From: Amoebidium appalachense
Lineage: Eukaryota > Ichthyosporea
DNA: 64,000 nt
Direction: 5' to 3'
Assembly: GCA_963693365.1 (NCBI GenBank)
Contig: CAVNZM010000003.1
Coordinates: forward strand, 10,354,001-10,418,000
Shown here: positions 24,275 through 35,858 of the stretch, in pieces
Position numbering within the stretch: the stretch's first letter is position 1
Layout: every line of letters starts with the position of its first letter
Position numbers and translations under genes: made by a program
The notes under the pieces: generated by a model
Databases searched by the model: none
Told to the model about the DNA's origin: nothing
The model's input: only the letters and a program-made list of their open reading frames with translations

Positions 24275-24479
24275 TCAGTTGTTGTTTGAATCTTTCGATT
24301 GCAGCGAGAGTATGTGTTGCGAGAGCGTGCGAAAATGGGCCTTTAACCTGTTGTTTTGTACGAGTCTAAGGGAGCAGAGTGCACAGAGGTGTCATGTAAA
24401 ACACGCCGTGACTAACACGTTAATGAGAGGGCAATCGGAGTTGTTCACGAGACATTGAAAGATTCAAACAACAACTGAT
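24275..24479. mobile_element. Candidate MITE-like element with 22-bp perfect terminal inverted repeats
   Basis: 24275-24296 is the perfect reverse complement of 24458-24479. The 161-bp interior has no coding potential. The left end abuts the (TCCC)n array. No clear target-site duplication is visible, so a simple hairpin is the alternative. Confidence 0.45.
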
Positions 24480-24789
24480 TCTTTATTGTGCTCTCGGTTC
24501 CTTTTGTACTTGCGACTTATCACCTTATCACAACTAAAGAGGGAGAACCAATCGGTTCTATCAGAAGATAGAAAAACACATTCCGACAGAGCATACGCAT
24601 TCCAACTTCCGATTAAACTAAAGTTTAGAAACTCTTACTTAAATAAATTAAGTAATTATACATCTAGTCACTATTAACTCACATATATATTTATGTTCGT
24701 CTCTATAAAGAACCTTATTTAAATACATATATTTCCTAATAGTCGACACTCTCAAAGTGAAGACACTTTGCAATAAACCGAATTCCATA
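24480..24789. other. AT-rich sequence before the LINE junction
   Basis: Unique AT-rich DNA with one short open frame (24486-24677) that resembles nothing known. It ends at CCATATAT, which partly recurs after the LINE 3' end near 27141. Confidence 0.5.
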
Positions 24790-26800
24790 TATAGCTCTAG
24801 TAAGTCTTGTGGACCTGATGGACTCCCTGCTGGGTTTCTTAAAATCCTTGTTCCCTCCTACCCACAAAAGGAAAGTGATCGTGCTATTAAACCTGATCTT
24901 ACTATCATGTTAAGCTCTCTCTTTTCTTGGTGTGTTAAATGTGGACATGTCCCGTCATCTTGGTTAGATACCTTAGTGATCCCCATAGTTAAGAAGGACT
25001 CTGAGGGCCCCATATCATCCTTTCGCCCCATTACACTAACCCAGGTTGTTCGTAGATTCTTTGAAGCTTGCTTACTTAGGTTATTTGCACATCACCCTAG
25101 GTTTCAATCTATTCTTCACATACACCCATGCCAATCCGCTTTTCGTAAAAACAATTCATGTTATGTTCAAATAATGGCACTGCACGATTCTATGCAAGTT
25201 GGTGCACAATATGTTGGCTTTATTGATTGGAAAACTGCTTACGATTCTGTCTCCCCTGGTCTCCTATGGGAAAAGCTTGCTGCACGGGGTGTACCACACT
25301 GCATTGGTGTTCTGTTAGAAGCACTCTTGTCTCAAACCTATGGTAGAGCTGTGGTTAATGGGCATCTCTCATATGGTTTTGCTCGTACTAGAGGTCTCTT
25401 GCAGGGTTCATTGCTTAGCCCCTTTTTGTTTAACCTATTTATAGATGATTTGGCTGTCAAGATTTACGCCGAAAACGATGACCCTATTAATAACTTTCCG
25501 CCTGCACTTCTCTATGCTGATGATCTGTCCCTCCTTGCCCGTACCCCTAGACGCCTGCAAAGATTGTTCGATGTAGTGTCAGAGTGGTGCAAGGCAAACC
25601 TTATGATCCTTAACATAGACAAATGTGGTGTTCTTGTACCTGATATAGCTAACAATTTACACACATTTACATTATCATCTAAACCTGTACCTATAGTTCC
25701 AGAATACAAATATCTTGGTGTTCCGGTTGATTCTGTTGGTGTTATGTTTCCCCATATGGTCGAAAAGAGGGTAGAGTTGGCTCGTAAGCGGTTAGCTTTC
25801 TTCTCGGCTAATATTTTTAAAGACACACCCCTCCATCCTTCTATTAGACTTACATTTATTCGCACTTTTGTCTTCCCGGCATGTGAATATGGTTTACCCC
25901 TTCTCGCCGCTTGGATCAAGAAAGAGAGAACTAGAGCGCTTAAACCCTTGGCAAATTTCCTTGAAGCAGAAGTTGCCTCCTTTCTATCTAACAACTGTTG
26001 TAAACCTGGGCCTGTAACGCTCTCGATATATGGTCTGGTCCCAATAGCTGCTAGAGTATCCTATCTCGCGCTGAAATTCAATAAGCACATAAGCCGCTTA
26101 AAGAAGTATTTGCCCTCCCACCCTCTCTTCTCTATCCGACCTGTCCCCTCCTCACCTCTCCCCTCTTTCCTCCCCTCTCTCTCCCCTTCTCCCCTGGGCA
26201 CAAATACAAATAAACCCCGCAATAGTGTGTGTGTGACTTTGGACTGCCACTTACTTATTAAACATGTACACAATCACAAGATAATCACGCAATATAACAA
26301 ATGGAAAAAGATACCACACGACACTAGACCCGATGAAAGCATACACCTTGAAAAACTAAGCCTTATGTCTCGTTTTATATATACTGACCGCCTCAACCAT
26401 ATTGCCAAATATGGCACTCGCAAGTGTATAACACCTAAATACATATTACCTTCCTGTAGAACTGGTCTTTCTCTAGCTGATGGTATTATTGATCAATTAC
26501 CACGCTTTTACTGTACACGTGCTATACAGTGGAGATCTAATAAGTATAAGGTGACATCATTTGCATGCCCAAACAACACACACACACACCAGTTTAACCG
26601 GTCATGTATCGCCAAATGTAGTTTGATAGACCACATAATACCGCAACACACACACGTCACATTCACAACAGACACCCAGAAAGATAGCCTACCTGTAAAT
26701 TACAACATCCTTGATTTTATACTAAACACGCGTAACTACGACCTGTTTATTAGATGTATTGATTGGCTTGAGAAACACATCACTACAAAATTATAGCGCA

Positions 26801-26869
<69 letters not shown>

Positions 26870-26901
26870 CCAGCTGATACCGAGTGTCCCGAGGGGAGCC
26901 C

Positions 26902-26944
<43 letters not shown>

Positions 26945-27141
26945 GGGGAACCCCAACTAATTGATTTCTCCTTGTAGTCTTTATGGTGTCTCGTAGAGAA
27001 AGTAAACCCTGATATATAGTCACCACCCGACATCTATGTACGTGATCATGATATACCGCTGAGGGGATATTCCGAGCAAAACCCCCCCCCCCATACCTGA
27101 GACTGGTTCTCTTTGCCTCGAGTAAACAGCGTAAACCCCCC
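24790..27141 (+). mobile_element. 5'-truncated LINE copy
   Basis: Almost identical to 38509-40858, including the (CA)n tract, the internal A-run and about 200 bp of 3' sequence beyond it. Differences are a few substitutions and repeat lengths. It starts abruptly within the RT region. The left junction CCATATATA and right flank CCATATATA suggest a 9-bp target-site duplication, though it overlaps element bases. Its 3' end is the same GTAAACCCCCC as the full copy. Confidence 0.9.
24793..26796 (+). pseudogene. LINE ORF2 fragment: reverse transcriptase and C-terminal region
   Basis: About 667 codons open from the truncation point to TAG at 26794. The RT blocks are intact: SKSCGPDGLPAGFLK, SFRPITLTQ, GFIDWKTAYDSV, GLLQGSLLSPFLFNLFIDDL and the catalytic LYADDLSLL. 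No endonuclease domain or start remains, so it cannot be autonomous. Residue-level changes relative to 38092-40515 are minimal (for example T to A near the end), which implies recent insertion or a recent shared source. Confidence 0.9.
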
Positions 27142-27476
27142 CATATATATCTATTGTCCAATCACAACACACATATATTAATAGACAGGAATGCACAACA
27201 CGATCTACAGATGTACTCGCTCGCGACTATAGGGGTTCAGTAACAATGACGTCACAGCGGCGATCGCTCCGAGAAGGAGGGCAAGGGTCCAAAATGTGCG
27301 TTCGCATATCGATCCACGAAAACGAAAAGGCCACGAAAACGAAACAAGCACACGAAAAGTAAACGTAAAAAATGGGGTTTGATAATCTTTTACCAGTGGT
27401 TGGCCTGACGGAGAAAAAGAAAAAGGGGTGCACTTTTGCCGAGCTCTTTAGTTTGTGACAAGCGGATGGGCATTGA
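27142..27476. other. Short unique sequence after LINE copy 1
   Basis: Contains a perfect CRE palindrome at 27247-27254 and no recognisable gene. Confidence 0.5.
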
Positions 27477-27704
27477 TTAGCTAGTGCTATTCTTCACAAG
27501 GCCCTTAGTAGTGTAACTGCAAAGTCGAAGGAAAGCCATGAACTAGCTATGTTATTGCACACATCTGACAGCCCACACACAATAGTGTTACCAAAAGCAA
27601 TAGTGGAAAAGATAACCGAAATTTCAAGAAGAAATACACTTCTGGCAACATGGACTGGGGCTACCCCTGTGCCTGTTTTTGTCTTTGATGGGCAGATGAG
27701 GTAG
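27477..27704 (+). CDS. Unrecognised open frame of 75 codons without an ATG at its start
   Basis: The frame after TGA at 27474 reads LASAILHKALSSVTAK and continues through HTIVLPKAIVEKITEIS to VPVFVFDGQMR and TAG. Composition is like a normal soluble protein and unlike the surrounding repeats. A possible acceptor (GATTAG) just precedes it, so it may be a last exon or a transposon remnant. I do not recognise the family. Confidence 0.3.
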   Translation, partial: LASAILHKALSSVTAKSKESHELAMLLHTSDSPHTIVLPKAIVEKITEISRRNTLLATWTGATPVPVFVFDGQMR

Positions 27705-27982
27705 GGTATGGTTCCACACATACATATGATGGTAAAGCCGGGGGGTGGGGGGGGGGGGGGGGGGGGGAGAAGAAGCCCCGGTGGAAGGTTGGGGGGGAGA
27801 AGGGGAGTAGTTAAGGGAGTGAAGCTCGGAAAAGGGAGGGGGGGGGGGGGGGGGGGATAAAGATGGGAGAGTGAAGGTAGGAAGGTGTGTGGGAAAGAAG
27901 CTCGAAGGGGAGAGAGGTAGAAAAGTAAACGAAGAGGGGAGTGGAGGGGGGGGGGAGGGTGTAGATAAGAGTGATGGTTTCT

Positions 27983-28017
<35 letters not shown>

Positions 28018-28266
28018 GGAAGGGGGGGGAGGGGGGGAGGGGGGGCAGGGGGCTAGGAGATAGATATGTCAGTGCAGTTCGGAAGGAGAGGGGGCTGGGA
28101 TTCTTGGGTAAAGGGGAAAAGGGGTACAGAAGAGATGAAGGCCGAGGGATGGAGGACTATGGACCCGGGGAAGGGAGGAAGGAGAGGGGAAGGGGGGGGT
28201 GAATGGGAGTTGGAGGGGGGTGGGGAGAAGGGGGAGGGGGTATTGGGAATACATAAAGACTGACAT

Positions 28267-28298
<32 letters not shown>

Positions 28299-28380
28299 TT
28301 CGTCCCCTTTCCCGCGCTTTCTCCCTACACACACTGTGAATATCCACACTACACACGTGCTTGCGCGGACACCTATATAC
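27705..28380. repeat. G-rich homopolymer region
   Basis: G-runs at 27739-27767, 27838-27856, 27984-28046 and a C-run at 28269-28298, with purine-rich DNA between. Reading frames are Gly-, Arg- or Pro-rich artefacts. Confidence 0.85.
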
Positions 28381-28395
28381 ACATGTGCAGGTAAT

Positions 28396-29159
28396 CTTGC
28401 AGCACTTCCCCCTCAAGAATTTTGTTCGCAGTTGGCGGCGGGCAATGTCGTGCAGTGAGTGGCGGTCTCCTACTGCAAGGACGGCCGCAAGGTACTTCTG
28501 CGAGGCTTAGTGCCCCGTTCCATGGCCACGGACTTCTATGTCGCCTATCTGCATTTGGAGCTGGAGGAGGAGAACAACGTGGTGAAGAAGGTGATAGATG
28601 GTTGGTGTCAGTGTCCACAGGCTCGCATTGCATGCACACACCAAGCTGCACTCATACACACAAACGCCGATATTGTGAGGCTCTCTGGTCGGGTCCCCGG
28701 GGATGAACCACAGTTGTTTGCAAGCACTAGCCAACAAAAACGGTGGGGAGTTCCATCGGGGCAGATGTCGAAAGATATAATAAAACCATCGAGCAGTATA
28801 TTTTTCATAGAAGGGAGCCTCACATGCCTACAAGAAAAGGAAAGGTTGGGGAAGGTGGTGGGGTAGGTGATGGCAGGGAACGGAACGGGGGTGGGGATGA
28901 GGGTGAAATGGATCTTGACGGTGATGGCCAGAGTGGAGGGGGGTCTGGGCAAAAAGATAGGGGCAAGTTTAAGAGGAAGGAAGTAGGGTGTTATATGAAT
29001 CATATTTTCTTGCGCGAGAATCCATTGCTGAATGCTAATGTGGCCGTGAATGCAGATAATGTTAAATCGTTGATGAAATTAATAGATAATATAAATGATG
29101 TGTATGCCAGAGAGGCCCGGGCCGCAAAGGCATCTGTACTCGCTCGAAAGAAAAGGTAG
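28396..29159 (+). pseudogene. SWIM zinc-finger protein remnant (second protein of an ISL2EU-like transposon)
   Basis: In frame with 28459 the sequence reads QEFCSQLAAGNVVQ, a TGA at 28456, then VAVSYCKDGRK, and LHLELEEENNVVKKVIDGW followed by CQCPQARIACTHQAALIH, a C-x-C...C-x-H SWIM finger. The frame shifts near 28743, after which an acidic, Gly-rich linker leads to NDVYAREARAAKASVLARKK and a TAG at 29157. SWIM fingers occur in the accessory YqaJ-nuclease protein of ISL2EU elements; the nuclease domain itself is not present. The gene converges on the transposase at 29665-30948, as expected for one element. The nonsense codon and frameshift make it non-functional unless they are assembly errors. 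Confidence 0.55.
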
Positions 29160-29664
29160 ATCGATGTAAAGTGATAAATCTCTTTTATAAATTAGTAACG
29201 CTAGTAGTACTGCTATATGGTAACCATAACCGGTTAAGGATAATAATGGTGTTTGTGTTCTGTATAAATGTAATGAAAATTGTAACTAGGCAGTGCTGTG
29301 CACTAGGTTATGTATGCCATGTGCTGTAACGAATGAAGGTCTACTGTTACCACAACTATTGAGGTGACAAGGTCTTGCGTCTGTGCGTGCGTGCGTGCGT
29401 GCGTGCGTGCTTGCTTGCGTGCGTGCGTGCACACCCAGGAATGTGTAGTGGTTGTGTGTGGGAAGAATAGGCGGGAGGAGAACACTGGGGGGGGGGAAGG
29501 GGGGGGGGGGGGGGGGAGACAGGAAGGTTTCGTTTTTTTCCCTCTCTGTCGGGCTCGTGTTTTTCCAAAGGCTTCCTTTCCCCTTCCCCCTCTCCCCCTC
29601 CTCCTCCCCCCCCCCCCCGGGGGGGGGGGGGGGGGGCTGGAGGGGACAAAAACAATTAGCTTTA
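29160..29664. repeat. Spacer between the convergent ISL2EU-like genes
   Basis: AT-rich 3' flank, then (GTGC)n at about 29380-29428, a G-run at 29488-29517 and a head-to-head C13/G18 block at 29606-29636 that could form a hairpin. Confidence 0.8.
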
Positions 29665-30948
29665 TTATGGGGCTTCTTCCTCCCAGTGCACGAGTTTGCC
29701 TTGGAAGCGTGTAAGCCCAAAGCAAACTCGGACAACCTGGGAGTGATTGGGCACCATGGTGATGGGAACAGTATCCGTGAGGATCTTGTTCTCCTTCGCC
29801 CGCCCAATAGCCCGCTCAATATGAATCCGCACAGCGGCAATATCACGGGTGGAGGCCAGCTCCTCCTGTGAGAAGATTGTTCCCTTTGCAAGGAAGGGAG
29901 GGATAACAAGGTGCATATTTGCTTGTTTGAGCAGAACTTCTATGAGGAAACCCTTGTCTGCCATAACCTGTGCACCAGGCCAGCATTTTTTTATTATGCC
30001 CGACACATCAGTAATAAGACGGTCACTTATTCTACCTGGATAACACGATGATACATAGAATATTTTACCAGAGGGAAGCATGGCAACTAAAACTTTTACA
30101 GTGTTGTGTCCTTTATATCTGGAATATGTAAGCTTTTGGAGCTCAGTGTTACTAGCCACCTGAATAAAGAATTCCGTGCAGTCCAAAATCATAGCGACGT
30201 GGGGATAGTTTTGCTTGAAACAAGGCAGGGCGTTTGCAGTTACGGCGGCTGCAGTAAATGCACCGTTTTGTAGTATATCCAAAAGAGGGTGTTCGAACAT
30301 GCATTTAAGCAAATAAAAGCCCCGCCAAAACGTTTTTCGTGTTGTCTTTTCACCTATGTTAAACAGGAAGGCCATGTGGTGAAACGGGAAATTGTGCCAC
30401 AGTCTCACAAGCACCAGCAGGATTGCGTTCTCAAACGACAGTGCTCTCTTTGGGCCCCGAGCCCCCACCCCGGTAACTGGGTCGACCCCCATATACAGAA
30501 GGTGGAGGTGAAATTCGAAACAGAGCAAAATGAACGCTTTGAACGCATTGCCCGTTGTGAAATGTGTGTAGAAACGAGTTTTGAAGTCCGACTGCACAAC
30601 ACCATCGTAGGTGAGTTTGCTGATGCAGTTGATCTCTTTCTCTTTCAGAGGCTGACCAAGACTCTCGTTTTTGCGCTCAACAGTCTCCATACGTGCTTCC
30701 AAAACGGCACATTTGTCCCGCAACTGTTTGAGTTCCGAGTCCATGTCTGAAATCTGCTTGTTTCGCTTCCCCACCACCATATTGAGTGTGCCGATCTGTT
30801 TGTTGAGCTCATCAACCGAAGTGTTTTGTTCCCACTCGCGACGACGCTTGGTGCGTCCGTCCTCCCCCAAGAGCAAGTCTGCTTCCCGCTGCTTCCCGCT
30901 GCCTTTTGGCGTCTTCGGCCTGCCGGCGTAGTCCTTCCTCTTACTCAC
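29665..30948 (-). CDS. DDE transposase (DDE_Tnp_4, PIF/Harbinger-ISL2EU type)
   Basis: About 427 codons, open throughout. The N-terminal part is basic (KRKDYAGRPKTPKGSGK), then a coiled coil (residues about 45-100, SVDELNKQIGTLNMVVGKRN). The catalytic RNase H-like domain shows its three acidic residues in ILDCTEFFIQ, VMADKGFLIE and IHIERAIGRAK. The first codon is GTG in a perfect donor-like context (GTGAGTAAG), so the true protein probably begins upstream with the THAP exon, spliced to an acceptor such as GCCGGCAG near 30920. The enzyme would cut and paste the element's ends. No terminal inverted repeats were found by eye. Confidence 0.8.
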   Translation of the reverse strand: MSKRKDYAGRPKTPKGSGKQREADLLLGEDGRTKRRREWEQNTSVDELNKQIGTLNMVVGKRNKQISDMDSELKQLRDKCAVLEARMETVERKNESLGQPLKEKEINCISKLTYDGVVQSDFKTRFYTHFTTGNAFKAFILLCFEFHLHLLYMGVDPVTGVGARGPKRALSFENAILLVLVRLWHNFPFHHMAFLFNIGEKTTRKTFWRGFYLLKCMFEHPLLDILQNGAFTAAAVTANALPCFKQNYPHVAMILDCTEFFIQVASNTELQKLTYSRYKGHNTVKVLVAMLPSGKIFYVSSCYPGRISDRLITDVSGIIKKCWPGAQVMADKGFLIEVLLKQANMHLVIPPFLAKGTIFSQEELASTRDIAAVRIHIERAIGRAKENKILTDTVPITMVPNHSQVVRVCFGLTRFQGKLVHWEEEAP

Positions 30949-31212
30949 GTGTGTGCGGTATGGCCCCAGCCACTAAGGTTGCAGTGGGGCCGAACACAAA
31001 TGACCCTTCGGGAAAATGGACATGGCACACCCCTAGATCCTTCCTCAGGTCATCTTCCGTGTACCTTGGCCGTATTTGCTTAAACCACGAACTAACAACC
31101 TCTGCACTGTGCCTTCGAATAAGCACCTGCTTACAACCAGGCCCAGCAGTGGCCTTGAGTGGTCTGCTGCACAACGAGAGGGCATAGTGTGGGCACCCCT
31201 TAGGGGTATACC
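30941..31212 (-). CDS. THAP zinc-finger (DNA-binding) portion of the transposase, degenerate
   Basis: The frame ending at 30941 reads SSWFKQIRPRYTEDDLRKDL, then VCHVHFPEGSF and LVAGAIP. This matches the THAP pattern: Trp, Cys-x2-His-Phe, and a terminal Ala-x-Pro. An ATG at about 31185 (MPSRCAA) fits the usual THAP start but lies in another frame, so a frameshift or splice is needed near 31165. The domain would recognise the transposon ends. A CRE palindrome sits at 31411-31418 upstream. Confidence 0.55.
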
Positions 31213-31643
31213 TTTTAAGATTTGCAACAGAAGGTAAAAACTAAATAACAAGTAAGCATACAATTTAGTTCCCTGGTTTTACGTTTAATATTTTTCGTTT
31301 GTTTAGGCCGCGTAACGTGGTGCACACATGGACTTTCGTTTCCGTTTCGCAAACAGGAAAGTCTCTCGCGGCCCCCAACTTTTCTTGTGCTTGCCCTCCT
31401 TCTCAATTAGTGACGTCATTAAGACCGGACCCCTATTGGCGAGCCATCCTTTTGAGAACAAAACTAAGCCATTTTGAAATAAAGGAAAGACAACGAGTGT
31501 AGCTAGCCAATCACGCTACCTCTCAGATAAACAGAGCCTGAACAAAGAGAAATAAAATACAATAAGTTCTTATCAGGCAAGAGAGCCAGGTGTGCACAGA
31601 TCTACAGATATCTGTGCTCACAGAAACAAGGGAGAGAGAGATA

Positions 31644-32230
<587 letters not shown>

Positions 32231-32434
32231 CTATCACTTCCCTGGCCCCACGACCGATGCAAGTTAATGTGCTCAATACTATCATACCAACAGCCCCCCC
32301 CCCCCCCCCCCCCCCTCCCCCCCCTCCCTCCCCAACTCGGCTGCAGTCATACTACCATCCCCAACAACCTCCCGCCCCCTCACTTCCTCACAAGAAAAAG
32401 AGAAACATCAACAACTCCGAGTTCCCCCCACCTC

Positions 32435-32485
<51 letters not shown>

Positions 32486-32785
32486 ACACCGCTACCAGCA
32501 CCACGCAAAACAACAGCCACTGCAACTATCGCTGAAATCCCCCCCCTTCCCCCTCCCTCTCCTTTTTTTCAGCTACCCTAAGAAATAAAAATCTCAAAAA
32601 AAAAAGAAAGAAAGAAAAAGGCCCCAGCAGCACCGGATCCCTCCTGCACCACACGCCAACACTCCCCTCCCCCCACACTACCCCCCGGACCCCCGCCCCC
32701 TGCCTCATTAAACCCCGGGTCCCTCAAGAGCCTACCCCCCTCTTCTGCCTCCATCTCCCTCCCTCACTCCCCTCACCCCCCCCCC

Positions 32786-32860
<75 letters not shown>

Positions 32861-32938
32861 GTGTGCGTGTGCATGTGTGTGTGTGTGTACGTGTATGTGT
32901 GTGTGTGTGTGTGTGCGTGTGTGCATGTACGTGTGCGT

Positions 32939-32969
<31 letters not shown>

Positions 32970-33320
32970 GGGGGGGGGGGAATGTGTCACTGACTCACTG
33001 GTGACGGACACGCCTATGCACACATGTGTGCGTACGCTCCAGATTAACACCTCGAATCCATTGGATGTTTATTTAAATTACAAGAGCTCGAACACTGTGC
33101 ATTCCTTGTCACCTTTTTTTCATTTTTTTTTCTTTTTTTTTTTTAATGGCTGCAAGTGTTTCTTCAAGGCTTTAAGACGCAACAGCTATCTTCTTCACGC
33201 ATATCTCCCTTGCTCCCTTTTTCTCCCTCTACAAACACTAATTGCCTTCCATAAATTCGAAGCTCGTTCTCAAAGTAATTATTTCTTTCTTTCGGTTCCC
33301 AAGTTCTCCTTTTGGGGGTT
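32231..33320. repeat. C-rich and (GT)n low-complexity region
   Basis: C-runs at 32295-32312 and 32438-32470, (GT)n 32789-32954 followed by a G-run to 32980. The unique part, 32981-33310, shows no recognisable coding. Confidence 0.85.
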
Positions 33321-33400
33321 TGGATTTTTTTTTTTTTTTTTTTTTTTTTGGTGGTGGTACACGTGGTGGTGGTGGTGGTGGTGGTGGTGGGTGGGTGGGT

Positions 33401-33437
<37 letters not shown>

Positions 33438-33788
33438 GTACGTGTGTGTATGTGTGTGTGTGTGGGGGGGGGGGGGGAGAGGGGGGGGGGGGGGGGGATC
33501 CTTATATTTGCATGATGTACCGGAGGAGAACGAGATGGTGACGTGGTGGTTCGTTGATTGTTTTTTTTTTTTTTTTTTTTTTTTGGAGGGAGGGGGGCGA
33601 GGGAGGGGGGGGGGGGGGGGGGGAGAGGGGGGAAGGGGGGGGGGAGAGGGAGGGGGGGGGGGGGGGGGGGGGGGAGGGGGGGGAGAGGGGGGGGGGGGGG
33701 GAGGGAGGTGGGGAAGGGGAGAGGGAGCGGGGGGGGGAGGCCTCGAGGCGGATTGTTGGAATGGAACAGCCACGAGTTGGCGATGTTC

Positions 33789-33834
<46 letters not shown>

Positions 33835-33854
33835 TGTGTGTGTGTGTGTGTCAC

Positions 33855-33903
<49 letters not shown>

Positions 33904-33951
33904 CCTTTATACTTGCATATGTATGAGTGAGGTGGATCCGAGATTTTTTTT

Positions 33952-33995
<44 letters not shown>

Positions 33996-34111
33996 GGGGG
34001 GGGGGGGGGGAGGGGGGGGGAAGGCCTGAGGGCCCGGGCTTGTTCGGAAAATCCGGACAGCCACAAGATGGCGGTGTTTCAAGAAATTCTGTATGTGCAC
34101 GTATGTGTGTG

Positions 34112-34145
<34 letters not shown>

Positions 34146-34252
34146 CTTTACTAAGTATACTTGCCTATTTAAAAATGAGGTGAATGAGGTGGTGCATGTG
34201 GTGGCCGGTAATTTTTATTTATTTTTTATTTTATTTTATTTATCTTTTTTTT

Positions 34253-34291
<39 letters not shown>

Positions 34292-34300
34292 GCTTGCTGG
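33321..34300 (+). repeat. Tandem array of units: T-run, G-run, short core, (GT)n
   Basis: At least three diverged units (about 33325-33530, 33560-33900 and 33943-34150, with the start of another at 34244). Each has a T-run followed by a G-run, a core related to ACAGCCACAAGATGGCGGTG, then (GT)n and a CTTTATACTTGCAT-like tail. Confidence 0.75.
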
Positions 34301-35099
34301 GCCAAGTGGCACACGTTTCAGATCGAAATGTTCAAACAAATCTGAGACATCACCTAGCTAGAATAGATATCGAAAAGATTGCACCATTGTTGTACGTGAA
34401 AACACATTGTACAACACAGCTTGACGTTGATAATGAGGCTGTCATCAAGTTGGGGATATACTGGCCTGAACAGCACTGTAAAAACAAAAAATAACAGCAT
34501 GAATGGTAACTGTTAACAACCTGCAAAAATATGTAAAACAAGTAAAAAAGGAATACATTTAAACATCTAGAGTATTATTCGAAAGCAAAACTTGATGTCA
34601 ACAAGAATACAACCCCCCCCCCCCCCCCCCCAACCCCCCACCCCCACCCCCCTACTCAGTCGCACTCCTCAATATGCGTAGGCTGAGGCTGCAATATAAC
34701 ATATATAGGCACACGGCATCACCCGGGATCACTGACGAATATTCATATTTGTTACACCCATGTACGTAAACCTGAGAATCGAAATCCCCCCGTGACGTAA
34801 ATACATACTCTATTTGAAATTTTCACCTCATAATCATTCTTTTCTCCTGCATATTACGGTAATACTAATAGTCTTAGGGCATGCCATGCCCTGCTTCCCC
34901 ACCACACACGTTAAAAATTTCGTTCCCAGCCTTTTTAAATTTCTTTCAAATTTTACCCGCACCTGAGCTGTGTCCCGGCACCACGCCGTCATTATTCCGG
35001 CCAGTGACTTCACCAACAGCCAATGGGGTGTCCTGGCTGTTGCTCTGTGGAGGTAACTTGACCTGCCTGTTGCTTTGAAGTGAGCCATCACTGCCACTC
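34301..35099. other. Unique sequence 3' of the AP2 gene
   Basis: AT-rich DNA with a C-run at 34613-34632. A minus-strand frame (35326-34946) rich in Ser, Pro, Asn and His could be the C-terminal tail of the AP2 protein in another frame. No other gene is recognised. Confidence 0.4.
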
Positions 35100-35847
35100 T
35101 CACGGGTCGAATGGGGATGTTCGTTGGGGGCGGTGTGTGTAGCATAAACGGGGGCAGATGGTTCGTGGTTCAAATTTGGGTAGTGGTGTGGGGTTGTGAA
35201 TGTTTGGAGGCAGGGGGAGTTCGTATCCGTATTCGGTCGGACAGAAGTTGGTTGGGGGCAGGGGGCCGCGTGGTTCGTATTGCCGTGCCCATGCAGCCAG
35301 TGCGTTTCGATCGTACGCCCGGGCATCTGTGATTAATGCAAAATAGCCGAGGTGCTCCCTCAGCCAGCCTGAATCCGTTCTATCCAGTCGGTGCGCTCGA
35401 TAGGGTTTGGTTAAACGAGAATTGCGTATGCTGGAGAGCACGCCTATGCACCTCTCCTTCTCTGCGTCCCTGTCGCTCAAATAATCGGTAGGAAGGGGAA
35501 AGTTTAACCGCCGTAGTTTCTTTCGCTCGCTTTGGAATGACCAGAGCACGTGTCTCCTTGTCCCTTTCAAGTGCCGCTTCCACCTCTGTCGCGTAACGCC
35601 CGACGCAATGTTGAATGCCATCATATCCTTCCAAAGTGACGCTTGCCACGGCCTTTGAATGCAACCAACCTGGTAGCTTACCCCCTTGTACACGGACGAC
35701 TTCGTCTTTGTTATTTTCTTCGCCCACCACTCCTCCACCGAAGCCAAATCACCAGCTGAGGGTTTGAACTTGCGCAGATTCTTAAGGCTTACATTTTTAT
35801 AATTAGGGTATCGGCGAGCCAACTCCCCTTTCGGCACCAAATAATCG

Positions 35848-35858
35848 ATTGCCACATC
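35848..35858. repeat. LINE target-site duplication, 5' copy
   Basis: ATTGCCACATC is present here and again at 40859-40869, immediately flanking the LINE. This 11-bp direct repeat fixes both ends of the insertion. Confidence 0.9.

Noticed and set aside
23695-24369. 224-codon frame of Ser-Leu-Pro-Pro repeats
   Set aside because: Direct translation of the (TCCC)n array; no non-repetitive domain.
27494-27721. Minus-strand frame MCGTIPYLICPSKTK and onward
   Set aside because: The plus-strand frame over the same bases has more protein-like composition; the minus frame looks like its shadow.
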